A stretch of 64,000 nt of DNA from Tetranychus cinnabarinus (taxonomy: Eukaryota; Arthropoda; Arachnida; Trombidiformes; Tetranychidae), in NCBI GenBank assembly GCA_022266195.1, contig WHVY01000001.1, positions 10,664,001 through 10,728,000 on the forward strand, given 5' to 3'. Below are positions 51,115 to 63,000 of the stretch, one piece after another. The notes under the pieces are model-generated. The model made no database searches. It was not told the origin of the DNA and saw nothing but the letters and a program-made list of their open reading frames with translations. A program made the position numbers and the translations under genes. Position 1 is the stretch's first letter, and every line of letters starts with the position of its first letter.

Positions 51115-51259
51115 ACTGGTTAGTTTATGACTAGTGATTGAAGTTGTTTTTAATTGTTATCCAAATTATTCGTTTGTTGTTTTTCTAAATTGTCTTATTC
51201 TCAAGTCACAACCAAAATTGCCATAAAACTTCAACTTGAATTGCTCCAAAAACAACCAA

Positions 51260-51265
51260 AATAAA
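51260..51265 (+). terminator. AATAAA polyadenylation signal of the ENTREP-like gene
   Basis: AATAAA about 145 bases after the stop codon on the same strand. Confidence 0.6.
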
Positions 51266-54200
51266 ACCTTTAGATGAATTATGGGATCCAGACAACGAAC
51301 TTGTTGAAACATGAGTTCATGAAAAAAATCACTTTCATCATCGTAATTATCTTTTTTGCCGGTGTGTGGTATGCATCATAATTTTCCATTTCAACTGATT
51401 CCAAATCTATCTCTGTGCATTTTATCCGGATCCACTGCTTCCTAGTCATAGAGGCATGAAACAATTGGATGGAATGTGAATAAACATGGAAAAGAGCCAC
51501 AGATTAATCAGCATTTATGCCGTTTTCACATTAAGAACTTAATACAACTATGATTTGAATTAATCTAATCAAAGCCAGTACCGACATAACAAAGATATAT
51601 CGACCATTAACGTGTAAAAAATATGAAGTGATAAAGCTGTATGACAAAGGAAAAAGATTGTCCGAGAAATTTAATTTTTCACCGCTCCAAAGACCTTCGA
51701 AAAATAACAATCTTCGAGATCCCAGTTGTAGTATTTTTGCCACTAAAAGTAAAATGATCTCAAAATCCTGCAAATCAAAGAAAGAAAACAAATTAATAAA
51801 TCAAAAAAAAACATGGAATTCTGAATTATTCTGAGTTAGACTAACAAAGCAAACTACTTTAACATTATTATTAGCAGAAACAACAATGCTTTCATTGCCA
51901 TATAAGATTCATAATGTTTAAAAATCTTGCATTGGATTGTTCTCCAATTATAAATTAATGTAAATAAAATTATCAATTGTTAACAATTAACCTACAATGT
52001 ATTTTAATACAAGTACTTTAGCATTATTTTAATGCCGCGCTTTTTACAAACCAAAAACACAGATCACATTCAGTGTTAAAACGTCGTTGAAATTAAGTTT
52101 ACTGTTGGAATGATTGACAGTTGACAAATTAGTTTTATAAATAACCACAAAGAGCAAAGGAAACTGATTAAAATTAATGAATATTAGATGATTTCAGTTT
52201 GATTAATTTAGTCGTAAAAATTTTTCAAAAAATAGAATGCAATTCAACAATACAAATGTAAAGAGTTACAACGCCATCTAATGATAATCTAACAAGAGCT
52301 TAGATTTAAACCGCAAGTTTCATATTGACAATGTAATGTTTTAGTTAATTATAAGTTAATCCAACCTACTTCAATATTTTGTTCATGAACCAATTAAATA
52401 CTCACCCTGAACAAATAATATGTTATGAAATTGAGTAACCAAATAACAAAGAACCTTAGCGGGTTAACTATTTTTTATTACTACTTTTTATTCAACAGTT
52501 TCTAGACAGTTTTGTTGTAGGTGTCGATGGTTGATGAACCCTTTCAAATGATAATGTTTATTATTAACATCATCATTATTATTATCTTTATTGCATTACC
52601 ACAGTTCTGTTAATGGTTCATGATACATTTAACCTGTTAATTTGAATCTTGAGTCTAATCGTAAACATTAGACATTTTCTCACCGTTAAAATAATTGAAA
52701 TCAATTTGGACAATAAACAAAGTATGATGTCCATCAATAGTCAAGGTAAGTCTTAGGCCCAAATAAACAACAAGGCCAACCAAACTCGACAATATGTGAA
52801 TTATTATCCAATTAATATAATCAGATTACCTAGTCAATCAATAATAATCAAGCCAAAAGCAGGTAAACCCAAAAACGGAACCAATTCAAATAAAAGCCAA
52901 CTTGTTTACTTTGCAGTTCACCAGGAAAATAGGATCACCAGTGATTACTCAAAGGCTACAATAGATACACAATAAAACCGGTCATTATAATCATTACCAT
53001 TACCATTATCATCATCATCAACATCATTTCCACTTTATTGTTCAATCAGGTAAGAAAAACTAAGATAAAATTGATTCATCCCAAATTTAATTGAGATCAA
53101 AAAGCAATAGTTTAAAAAAGTGAGCTTTACAGTTTAATCATTTGCTCGCTCCTATTGATTTTACTTGCTTTTTTACTTTGATCCCTTTCAAGTTGACTCA
53201 ATTTTTTTACATTACATGATCATAATGATCATATTAAGATTATTACGATTATGATGTTGATGATGATGATGATGATGATGATATTAAGAGATACTTGGTT
53301 CCATTCAATTGTTGTTCAGGTCAATTCTCACGTCTACCAGCCAATTAAGCAGCACTTCTACTTTACAATTAACATCCCGCAAGATACAGTAATGTACAAG
53401 TTCATGTTCAACTTAAAACCTGATCATGAAATGACAATGGTTAAATCCATCAATTAACTAGCTGATTAACACAGTAGTTGGCAAACCTTTCCAATACATT
53501 ATCAACTGTAAACATGACAACCTTTCACTGAAATCATCAGCTAATAAGCAAATCAGGTAAATTCATCGTGAATCACCAACAGTTCAAACATTGCTTATTA
53601 CTTGTAAATTGTAGACTATCAATTGGATTATTTATTAAACAGCTGTTGATTCATGTTCATTATTATCAAACCCTGTATAATCATTTGTTAACCATTGACA
53701 TTGACAGGTTCTGCAATTGTTAATGTTAAATTTCAAGTTAACATTGACTGTTAAAGTGACCATTTGATATCAATTGAGTCAACTTTGCCTGTTTATTTAA
53801 TTCAATTAACCATCTACATTTCAATTTGAATGCAACTGTTTGTTGTTCACTTTGGCTTTTTACTTTGAAGCAAACGTTCACTGACTATTTGGTTAATTTA
53901 ATTTTCAATTCATTACCTATTCGTCTGACTCTGGTTAATCTCATCTTATTTTAATTAATTAGTCCAATTTGTTTTGACATTAGATCGCCATTGACATTAA
54001 TTTGATTAACATGTGAATCAATTGTTAAACAGACGAAGAATCATTTGTCAGTTGTTTCTTTCATTCTGAAGTGTCTCTTTCAGGGTTGAGTGCTAGGTTC
54101 AGTTTTAACCTTTAGTCTATTGTTCACCCTTTTGTTGCTATAGATAGAAGTGTTCAATTGATATTGTTTGATATAAATTGATCAGACTTGGATTAACCAT

Positions 54201-54841
54201 TAATAATTGTGATATGCGGAAATCTTTGCTTGGTTCAATTTCATGATTTTCACTGTTCAACAGTTGACAGTGAAAATGTTGCAAAAATTAGGTTCTTTTT
54301 ATACACAATAGCGGTTTCGTTGGATACATCTTGATGTAATTTGTTCATCATCTCAATCAAATGTCAGTTTTGGTTATCAAATAATGGTTAATCATCATTT
54401 AAAGTCAAAAATGAAGCTCTTTATACGGTGAAAAGTCTAATGGTACAAAGATAATGGTAATGCAAAGAGGTTTGAATAATTGATTCTCAACTTACACAGT
54501 TAGTCATAAGATAGGCTTGAAAAGTCTCAAGTTTAAAAATCGCGTTTCTTTCACGCTCAAAAACTGTTTTAGACAATTTAAAAATGGATTTTATAACTGT
54601 TCAGCATAAAAACATTGTTAATTCTGAGTGTATTTGATAAGTTGGGTCAGAATTGAGAACTGGTTTTAGGCTTATTTTCAATTTTTATGTATGAATGTTG
54701 ATTACTTTAGATGAAAATGATGATGAGTATTAGTATTGGTACAAAAGGATTGTTTTAGTCAACAAAGCTTTTTATACTAATTGCTGCTGCTCTAATTTAA
54801 CCTTACAATTTATACAAAAGAACAATTTTCCATCAAAGATT
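51266..54841. other. Intergenic region between convergent genes
   Basis: 3.6 kb between the 3' ends of the ENTREP-like and RP2 genes. AT-rich, with a (TGA)n run at 53258-53282. No gene seen. Confidence 0.55.
53258..53282. repeat. (TGA)n microsatellite
   Basis: About eight uninterrupted TGA units. It creates a spurious Met-rich reading frame. Confidence 0.85.
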
Positions 54842-55168
54842 TCATTCTATTGACTCGGTTATTTCTTGTTTGTTAGCTATTGTTGGTGAGCTAAATTTTT
54901 CCTGTGGAAGGTCAATCGAGTTGAAGATAAGCTTAATTTGTTCCATTGCAATCTCTGGGTTAGATGGAACGTAAACAAGTCCAGTTGATCCAGTTTCCAG
55001 AGCAATTGTTTTAGCTGCTTGATGGCTTTTCTTAATACAATCGGGACCAAGATGTTGTATTGCAATAACTGGACCACGGCCAACAATGGAATTATATGAA
55101 TCGGTTTTAAATATTTGCATGGCCTCAACCTCCTTCATCATAAACTCTTTCGTTGCAACCAAGGAACA
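54842..55168 (-). CDS. RP2: RP2 terminal exon
   Basis: 109 codons with the stop at 54842-54844, acceptor CAATTTCAG|TGTTCC. It encodes CSLVATKEF through GRGPVIAIQHLG to the C-terminus. No clear AATAAA was seen just beyond it. Confidence 0.88.
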   Translation of the reverse strand, partial: CSLVATKEFMMKEVEAMQIFKTDSYNSIVGRGPVIAIQHLGPDCIKKSHQAAKTIALETGSTGLVYVPSNPEIAMEQIKLIFNSIDLPQEKFSSPTIANKQEITESIE

Positions 55169-56098
55169 CTGAAATTGAGTAAGTAAATCAAAATACTTAT
55201 ATTAAACTAAGCGATAACTTGCCATTAACACCGACAATTAAACTCACAGATTTTTCAGCCATTTCCCGAATATAGGCTTTGGCTCTTTTCTCCCGATTGC
55301 CATCAGGGAAAAATATCACCAAACCAGTTTCAATCGATTGATCAGTTCGAACTCCCAAAGTTCGTGGAACCACACTCAAAACTGTATCCAACGAGATTTC
55401 AGGTTCCTTAATATTAAGTAAACATTCAAAAACTTCTTCAGGCTGAATATCCTGTCAAAGAAAGGAGAAAAATGATGAATTACAATATAATCAGACGAGA
55501 CCAAAATATTGTATACTTACTGGATCAAGAAGAGACCAATTTTGGATTCCTTCAGCTCCACCAAAATCATAAACTTGACTCCATGAATTGTTGAAAACTG
55601 TTAAACCCGCTAATTTAAATTGATCTGTAAAAATGATATTGAAATGTCCAAAAAATTAATTAATACACAAAAATTAAGCCATCAAGAAAAGCTCAGTTTT
55701 AAGTTGATCTCAAAGAGTAACTCTTTGGTTGATCTTGTATTTTGATCGCCATCTATTGTTAGCGCATTAAATGATGGATTCAATGAGAGTCTTCCATTGA
55801 AGTGACTAGAATTCAAAGTTTAGACTTGAAAGGTTAATCAATGAAGACAAACGACTCATTCAAGGCTTCACTCATGAAAATGATGGAAATGATCAAAATT
55901 AGCTTTTAAATTAATAATAAATTACCTGAAAGTTGTGAATAAAAGAATGAATAACAGGCAACTTGAATGTTTTCACAGGCTTCAATGGTTGGCTTAGTAA
56001 GACAATGTAAGAATAGGTAGAGAGATTTACAATCACGAGCACGAAATTGTTGACTGGCACAAATTATTCGACAATTTGAACAATTTCGAAGGAATATG
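54842..56098 (-). CDS. RP2: RP2 (XRP2) ARL3 GTPase-activating protein, C-terminal exons (join 55926-56098, 55521-55624, 55248-55451, 54842-55168)
   Basis: RP2 is the GTPase-activating protein for the small GTPase ARL3 and releases lipidated cargo at cilia and related membranes. Seen in order: the end of the CAP/TBCC-like beta-helix (IFLRNCSNCRIICASQQFRARD, then KSLYLFLHCLTKPTIEACENI), the linker DQFKLAGLTVFNNSWSQVYDF and QNWSLLDP, then the C-terminal nucleoside-diphosphate-kinase-like domain (TGLVIFFPDGNREKRAKAYI, SLVATKEF, GRGPVIAIQHLGPDC, STGLVYVPSNPE). The QQFRxRD stretch holds the arginine finger described for RP2, so catalytic function looks kept. Phases 1, 0, 0 agree. For exon 3 the GTGAGT donor was chosen over later sites because it gives a gap-free match to the family. 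The N-terminal myristoylated segment and first half of the beta-helix are missing here; they should lie upstream (higher coordinates) but I could not find them. Confidence 0.92.
55248..55451 (-). CDS. RP2: RP2 internal exon (start of NDK-like domain)
   Basis: 204 nt, 68 codons, acceptor TTTGACAG|GATATT, donor TCT|GTGAGT. It encodes QPEEVFECLLNIK to YIREMAEKS. The frame continues open past the donor, which could mislead an ORF-based reading. Confidence 0.85.
55521..55624 (-). CDS. RP2: RP2 internal exon (linker)
   Basis: 104 nt, acceptor TTTTTACAG|ATCAAT, donor CCA|GTAAGT. It encodes QFKLAGLTVFNNSWSQVYDF, the conserved segment after the beta-helix. Confidence 0.9.
55926..56098 (-). CDS. RP2: RP2 internal exon (beta-helix end, arginine finger)
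   Basis: 173 nt from the acceptor TTTTCAG|CATATTC (needs two bases from a preceding exon) to the donor TTTCAG|GTAATT. It contains FLRNCSNCRIICASQQFRARD. Confidence 0.9.
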
Positions 56099-57181
56099 CT
56101 GAAAATAGAAAAAAAACGACGTTATAAATTTTCATTAGATTACAAATTAAACTGGTATCATCTGATGAAATTTTCAAACTCAATCTAATTTAGTTTACTG
56201 GGTTTACTTAAGGTGATAGTAAATACACTTGATAATAGGTAGTGAGGAAAATAATAAAAAGTGAAACAAGTAATAAGAGAAGAGAAGAAAAAATAAGAAT
56301 TAAACTAATAATAAGAGTAACAACTATAAGATTATGAACATTTAACCAGAATTTTCAGCTTTCCTTGAGGTTTTTAGATTACTTTACGCCTCTTGATATG
56401 TTCACGATTGTTAATAACCTTTTTCTCTCCTGTTTTACTCTGTTATTTACTTCTTTAATTTCATCTTGGCTTTATTTTTGGCTGTTGCTGTGTTGTTTCT
56501 GATGAGCTTGGCTGATATTAATAATGAAAATGATAAAAGTAATAATAAACTGGTTCTCTCTTCTTTGTCGTGATAATCTTTATCTTGAAAATAGTGAATC
56601 TGATCGAATGTTCAAATATCACTTTATCAGTGGGTCAACTTGGATTAATCCTCAAATATTATTTGATCAAGTTACATCAATTTCAACATCAATCTCCTCT
56701 ATTTATACTTGAATTTAATGGATTTTTTCCGGGTAATCTTTTTCCCATCGAATGGTTGGAAGTTGATTGAGATGAAATCAATTTTAAAATTGACAGAGCC
56801 TTACAGTCAAAATATGCTAAAAAATGGAAACGAGAAACGACTGGGTTTTTAGAAAAGATGGCAAATGTTTAATATTGCAAACAAATGGGTTGAATAGTAA
56901 AATGCGGTTGGGTGACTAATTTGATGTGAATTAAATCTCTTTACTTCTAATTGATCATTCTAGGTGAAAGTAGAGTTGATAATCAAAAGTAAAGATAATT
57001 TGAATACAATTAGTCAGATGAAGTTGACCAGATACTGGTTGAAACACCTAAAATGAGATGAGTGACTTAGGTTGGGTTTGGGTTTGTTTAAAAAAGGGTA
57101 ACATAAAAACAATTAAAGAGTAACATTAAAACATCTATGTAGATTAAGAGTAGGAACCATCCAAACGAGCGTGCATGGAGT
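56099..57181. other. Sequence between the RP2 exons and the helix-turn-helix ORF
   Basis: 1.1 kb, probably RP2 intron if the missing 5' exons are farther upstream. Small plus-strand frames at 56524-56770 have no recognisable content. Confidence 0.45.
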
Positions 57182-57186
57182 TTATT
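57181..57186 (-). terminator. AATAAA overlapping the stop codon of the helix-turn-helix ORF
   Basis: The end of the frame reads GTGAATAAAC on the minus strand, so the TAA stop lies within an AATAAA hexamer. It may act as a polyadenylation signal or be chance in AT-rich DNA. Confidence 0.3.
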
Positions 57187-57712
57187 CACTGTTGAAAGAA
57201 AATTCAGATTCCGTATCGTCTGTGATCAATGAGCATTCCATCATACTTGTTATTGAATCGTGTGTTTCAGTCGATTGAGTTGGACTTATTTCTTCATCAC
57301 TTATTGGTTTTTGACTTTTAATATAATTATTAGGATAATCTATATCGAATAAAAGTCCAGGATTGAGATCGCGAGCTCTTTTCAAATAATTAGAGACTGT
57401 ATTCTTTGAGACTGTAACTCCAAACATGTAGTAAATAAACTTTTGTATGTCCATAAGGGTTCTAGGCGAAGAGTTGTAGTAACAAAATACCTTCGACAAC
57501 TGGTCTTTGGTCAACTTGGGTTTGGATCCTTTAGTTTTAATAACTAACGAAAGGCCAGAATGTTCATAGTTTTTGATTATTCGATTGATTGTTGACCTTT
57601 TCAAGCCATACTTGGAACAAAGCTCATCCATTGTATGCCCATTATTATGAGACTCAATGATTGAGTAATGGTCCGGCTTTGATGAACTCGTTCGTAATTT
57701 ACCTTTTGTCAT
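57182..57712 (-). CDS. Solitary transposase-type paired helix-turn-helix protein
   Basis: Intact 176-residue frame, ATG to TAA. Seen: a first helix-turn-helix at about 15-50 (HYSIIESHNNGHTMDELCSK, LKRSTINRIIKNYE), a basic link with KGSKPKLTKDQL, a second helix-turn-helix at about 65-112 (RTLMDIQKFIYYMFGVTVS, KNTVSNYLKRA), then an acidic Ser/Thr-rich tail with several Asp/Glu. This is the bipartite paired-like DNA-binding layout of Tc1/pogo-type transposases. The catalytic DDE part that should follow is absent, no stop-interrupted continuation is visible downstream, and no terminal inverted repeats were found around it. It could be a domesticated DNA-binding protein or the 5' remnant of a transposon that happens to stay open. 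It lies upstream of RP2 on the same strand, possibly within an RP2 intron. Confidence 0.6.
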   Translation of the reverse strand: MTKGKLRTSSSKPDHYSIIESHNNGHTMDELCSKYGLKRSTINRIIKNYEHSGLSLVIKTKGSKPKLTKDQLSKVFCYYNSSPRTLMDIQKFIYYMFGVTVSKNTVSNYLKRARDLNPGLLFDIDYPNNYIKSQKPISDEEISPTQSTETHDSITSMMECSLITDDTESEFSFNSE

Positions 57713-59741
57713 GACGTTAGATAATGATGATACTGATTAAACACAAAAAATAATCAAAAAGCACTATTGGTGGGTTAACAAAAATTTAGAAATTTTGGAG
57801 TAAAAGATGAAACTAAATAAAACAAAAGGTAAAAATATGACTGATAGATGACAACCTTAAAGGCGCGCTGTTCTCAAAGAGTAAGACAACTCTCTGGTTA
57901 TTCCATTGTCTTAACAACTGTTGAATAAGGTTACCAGTTACCATCTCAACAGTTGGATTAACCAATCAAAATGGTAACCAAAAGGTTTTCTGGTTAAACC
58001 GTTTGCAAAGATTATTTGAAAAATCAAATCAATTAAGCAAACTTTACAACTCTTCAAATGAACTATGACCAAATAATCCAAACGGTTTTATAATGTCAAA
58101 TGGTTACTAATGGTTTACATTGAAAATTGCTTTTACAATAAGAAACTGCTTATTCTAAATTTCTTTGTTATTAAATTGCAAATGAATCCACTGATCAACT
58201 GTTTTTGTTGTAATTATCAAGATTTTATAAATTTAATATTTTGGTAAACTCAATTTTCTTGAAGCTTGGTAATGTTAATTTGTAAGCTTTTCTGGCAACT
58301 AATACAAATCCTGATTGTTATTTTGATTAATTAAACATTTTTTGCTCATTGAGTAGCCTTTGCTGTGTAAATAAGCTATTTCACAGGACATTATCTGGTA
58401 CTTTACTGTAATTGTTTGGTTAATGAACTTGATATTTTAGTTAAATATTTTATGGCTACTCAAACCTTTTGATGATATTTTCACCAAATATTCAACTCGA
58501 CTCAACTCAATGTGAAATGAAATTTGATTTTCAAATGAAAACAGTGTCTAAAATGTTGCTAAATGATTATTAGTATTGTGTTGTTGAAATTTGCTATTCA
58601 AATTGAGGTAAGCAAATAATAGTAATGTACAAAATATTCATAAGCTTTTACCAAATGCAAACAATCTCTTCACAATACAAACTGAGAAATTTTCTTGTAA
58701 AAATGGGCTAAAATTTAAAGACTGACATCAAACTAAGCTTCCAAAAATAGTCAAATGAAATCAGAATTGAAGATTCCTATGTAAATGGAAAAGGTTGAAG
58801 GGTAAAAAAGCACAGAAAGCACATAAGTGTTCGGTGGAAACATTTATAACTGCACCAAATCCCATTGCTCTCACTGTACCTAATAATACCAATGTTTATT
58901 TAAATGTAGGCAAAAAGTATGATCCAAACCGTTCAACAACAAAGGGTAAAGCTTATGATAATCTGGACTGAATTTATTTCTCATTATTTCATTACTCCTG
59001 TGGGATGAAAAGGTCTTATTAAGAGGAACCAGTTAACGAAACAATCAAACAACAGGTCGTCATTGGCTTACTTTAATCAACAATCTTTAATCATCATCTT
59101 TACCAGAATTAACAGAGTTAACTCAACCTTTCTCAAGCTTTTTATAGCTAAAATGAATGCTCCAACCGAAAGGGAACATTGGATCGATATTTATTCAACT
59201 TGTCTCATCAAAACAACCATCAACATGCTTTATTTTTGCTCGCAAGATAACAAATCAATAACAAACCTTTCTTTTCATTCAATGCTTTTCATCAGTTAAA
59301 ATGAATCTTTATTAGGATCAAATCTTAATCATCAAATTAATAACCTTTGCAGGGATCAATATTAATTTTGTGTGTTCCAGTTTAACGCAGCAAACATAAG
59401 ATTCAAAATGAACACAAAAAGTATTGAATTGAACAACAAATGTCATTATTCATCATTTTGTCATCAATAAAAGCTCAAAATTGATATTTTTAGACCTTGT
59501 CTAATGAACCATTAGATAATATAATCAATGCTTTTGATTCCGTTCAACAGTTTTTCTGGAAATGTTAGTTAAATGATTAAGCTTGCCATAATAAACATTA
59601 ACCCTTGAGTCAACCAAATTGTTTCATTTGCAGTCAAGAAACGTTGAAAGTCTGCTTCATCATTAAATTAACTAATTACAGTATTGCCTTAAGTTTTTCA
59701 CTTTTGGAGTGGTGACATCTAGGTGAACTACAAGGGAAGAC
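57713..59741. other. Non-coding AT-rich stretch
   Basis: 2 kb with no supported gene. The plus-strand frame at 59063-59299 looks like chance. Confidence 0.45.
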
Positions 59742-59869
59742 AATTAAATTTTGTATTAATAGTTTAAACAATTAGTCCGGTCCAGTGATTCCCCTTTAGC
59801 CTTTTTACCCTTTTCCCTTCAGGGTAAGTCATTAAAGTGGACTAATTGTCTAAACCGTAAAATTTAATT
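59742..59869. repeat. Short imperfect hairpin element
   Basis: Inverted arms: AATTAAATTTT, a short gap, then GTTTAAACAATTAGTCC on the left (59742-59778), matched on the right (59839-59869) by the reverse complement of GTTTAGACAATTAGTCC and AATTAAATTTT. The centre holds the small palindrome TACCC...GGGTA. It is unlike the 163-bp element. Possibly an old MITE; no clear target duplication. Confidence 0.55.
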
Positions 59870-59963
59870 AAATAGATGTCAGCACACCAAAAGTCAAAAA
59901 CTAAAGACACTACCAAAGGGCAATAGCAAGTTTATTAATCAGTAATTGGCGCTGACAAAGTGA

Positions 59964-60035
59964 GTCAAGATGGCTGAATGGCTCATATGTCCACCCTCGG
60001 TAGCCATACGAAGCTTGGTCAGAATTACATTTTAA
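59964..60035 (+). pseudogene. Possible decayed tRNA or tRNA-derived SINE head
   Basis: GTCAAGATGGCTGAATGGC resembles the 5' part of a Leu/Ser-type tRNA with an A box (TGGCTGAATGG, one change from consensus). GGTCAGAATTA at 60017 sits at the spacing expected for the T-arm/B box but matches it only partly. The acceptor stem does not clearly pair, so this is not a working tRNA. Confidence 0.2.
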
Positions 60036-63000
60036 AATTACAATAAGATTAAACTACATAAAAATAAAGGGATGATCCGCCTAGGTTTGACCAAAGCCAA
60101 GGCAAGCATTCTGAGACAAACTATCCTCATCATTTAAAGCTAGTACGACCAAAAGGGTGATCCGACCAAAGTCAAAATATTTTGTCAATAAGTCAAAGAT
60201 ATTTATCCTCATTTTATCCATCTTATCTTGTTACATCTTGTAACACCACAAGGGTGAACATTTGGATATCTTCAAGACGCGTGGAGAGTTGTATTTCATG
60301 TATTACTAACAGCAAGCTACCAGATAATGATAATCATTTTTTCAACGGTCCCTCAATGGAAGAGTTGAATCTTTGAATTTCATTTAAAATTTGATTATTA
60401 ATTTACTAAATCTATTTTTCTATCGCCGAATATCAATGAAGAGACTCAAGAAATCAGTTTAAAAGCAATTTAGCTTGAATTTGATTAGTTAAAGAAAGTT
60501 AATAATCAAGAAAATGAGCTGCCCAGCGAATAGTGTAAATGAGATATTTTAAGGTATTCTCATTATCTGATAGCTTACTGTACCTTATTTTAGCAATAAA
60601 ACACAAATTAATGAAAAAATGTTGCTAAAAGGACGTTTTTGGAGCTATCTAAGGAAATGTTTCGAAGTCCAGAACATATCAAATGCTCTATCCTGCTTGA
60701 TTAAGTATATCACTTTTGTGCGCTTAGTTGTTTGCAAGTTTTCTGTCTGAACCCCATTGTTCCCTATGAAAGACTTCCCTGACTTTGAACGCTGATATCT
60801 CAACAACCATTTGAAAATGTTCCACATGAGAGCATTAGAAATAACATTTTTAGGAGTTTGGCCTTTAATCTTTAATATTGCTCTTTAATTTGAACCTAAT
60901 TCATAACTAAAGAAATAACTGTTAGTGGTTTAAACCTTTCTGGTTCACCTAATAGCATTTCAAACATTAAGTCATGAAATATCAACAATTTGGGTTCTAA
61001 CCAAAAGGTTAGCTTATCGTTACAGCTTTGTAAAAAGACGAAGCTGAAAAGCCCAAACCAATGGCTTTGAGCAACAACAGGAAGACGAGAAATGCTGAAA
61101 AAAATCAATCTCCAAATCATTAAGTAAATTGCATCTCATTAAGCATTTCATCGTCTATTATCCAATTACAATTTCTGATTGTTCAACAGGAATCTTTGCT
61201 TTTACAAAACTCGATATTTGAATTATTCTTGAAGGATTTGCAGAACCCAAAAAAAAGCATAATGCAAGTTGAGGCTTGAAAGCTGTTGAACAATTTTCTC
61301 AACTATTAACTATTAATACATTTAAATTACTGTTAACAGGAGAAAAGCATTTTCATTTACAATTACATATTCCATTGTTCTCAATATACCTTTCAGAATC
61401 TCAGGGGAAATTATATTCATTATCATCTCATTCGTGTTCATTGTTATTTACCATTACTAATCAGAAAATACTTCTTCATGTAAACCCAAAAAAAGAGAGA
61501 AGAGTTTAGTTTTTAATTTCATCTTCTTTCATAAAGAATCAAACTCGTTGAGAGGAAAAAGACTTTTTCAATTTAAAATTCATTCTTTCAGGGTAAACAT
61601 GAGTGAAAGGTTAACAAATTAAGAGACTTGTGATGCAGACATGAAATGAACTCAAAAGATCAATCTTTAGCGTTTCATGAATAGAAACATTTGGACGACA
61701 ATTTTCATGATTCAACATTTTGTTGGGAAAAAATGTTTTTTTTCCTTTGAAAACATTTTCTTTGAAAGACATTTCCTAGCATTTTGATGGACACAATTAA
61801 TGAAACGTGAAATTTAATTAAGTTGAAACGGAATAGTGTTTTTTCAAGCAAAATTGCAACTGAACAGGAAAAAGATTGAACAAATAAACTCTTCAATTCA
61901 TTTACAATATTTACAATGTACAACTCTTTCACCATTATCATTATTCATATAAAGTTTATTTTTAGGTTTACTTTCAGGTTTCATGTTTAGTCAACATTGA
62001 ATCCAATTTTATGGGAATCACTCCCAACTTGCAGGGATTCAGTGCATTTCGTTCATTCCTTTCATTCCCAGTGCTTTTAATTTTCAACTAATTTTCACAT
62101 TTTTGAGGTCAATTGTTTCGGTTTGGAAAAAAGAAATTTTTCAAATTCTCAAGATTGGACAATTTAAATGTGAAAAGATCATGTTTGACAGATGAAAGTA
62201 TCGAAGCTTCGTTGAGTTGATGAAAACTAATCTAATGAATGTTAATGTTGTTGTCATATGGAAAGGTAAAGAAGGTGAAAAAGGTGGGAAAATGATGAAT
62301 AATTTAAAGAATGAAACTTGAAACTGAATTGACATTGAGATTGGGAATGCTAAATTGGGATTGACCTGGAGGCGAATGGTAATGGTTCAAGTAGAAGTAA
62401 ACATTTTATCTCATGTTAATGAAGTTTATCAGGAAAATGATTTATGTCAACAGATCGACATTTCTCTGATCATTCCTTGTTGTCGCTTTCATTGCAATAG
62501 CAAATAAATGAAACTTGAAACTTTAGCTTGTAATCAATGATGGTTAGTGAGACAATAAAAGCGTTAAACACTGTAAATCAACTTAACATGAATCTAATTT
62601 GCAGAAAAATAAGAATGGAAAAGTCGAAAGTTGTTTTTTTATCTCATCAAAAGTAAATCTAACTGCATTTCCCTTTCATGTTAATCTGTTCATGGATTTG
62701 AAATATTGTTTTCATCTTCGAGTTCAGATAATTAAATTTTACTTCATTTTCACTCGGCTAATAACTGAGCTAATAATAGATGAATACTTTAGTCAAAATA
62801 TTATAACAGATGAAAATGAACTTGAAATGACATTACTTGTCAGTCAGACTTGATTCAAAACACGAAATTAATTTAGATTTTCAGAATTTCTAATTTATTC
62901 TCAAGTTAATTTAGATGCGGTTTTAAACCAATTATGGAAGATAAAATTATTCAAATTTTTTGAATCAAAAGATTAATCAAGACAAAATCAAGTTTTGAAA

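Noticed and set aside
53251..53457. 68-codon frame starting with a Met run
   Set aside because: The start is the (TGA)n microsatellite; no protein-like content after it.
55197..55247. Extension of RP2 exon 3 through VSLIVGVNGKL
   Set aside because: Open frame continues past a strong GTGAGT donor, but including it inserts residues absent from the family; splicing at 55248 gives a gap-free join.
60896..61120. Minus-strand frame with RLPVVAQ, tested as the missing RP2 exon
   Set aside because: Lacks the repeated Cys pattern and FDH/GP motifs of the RP2 beta-helix.
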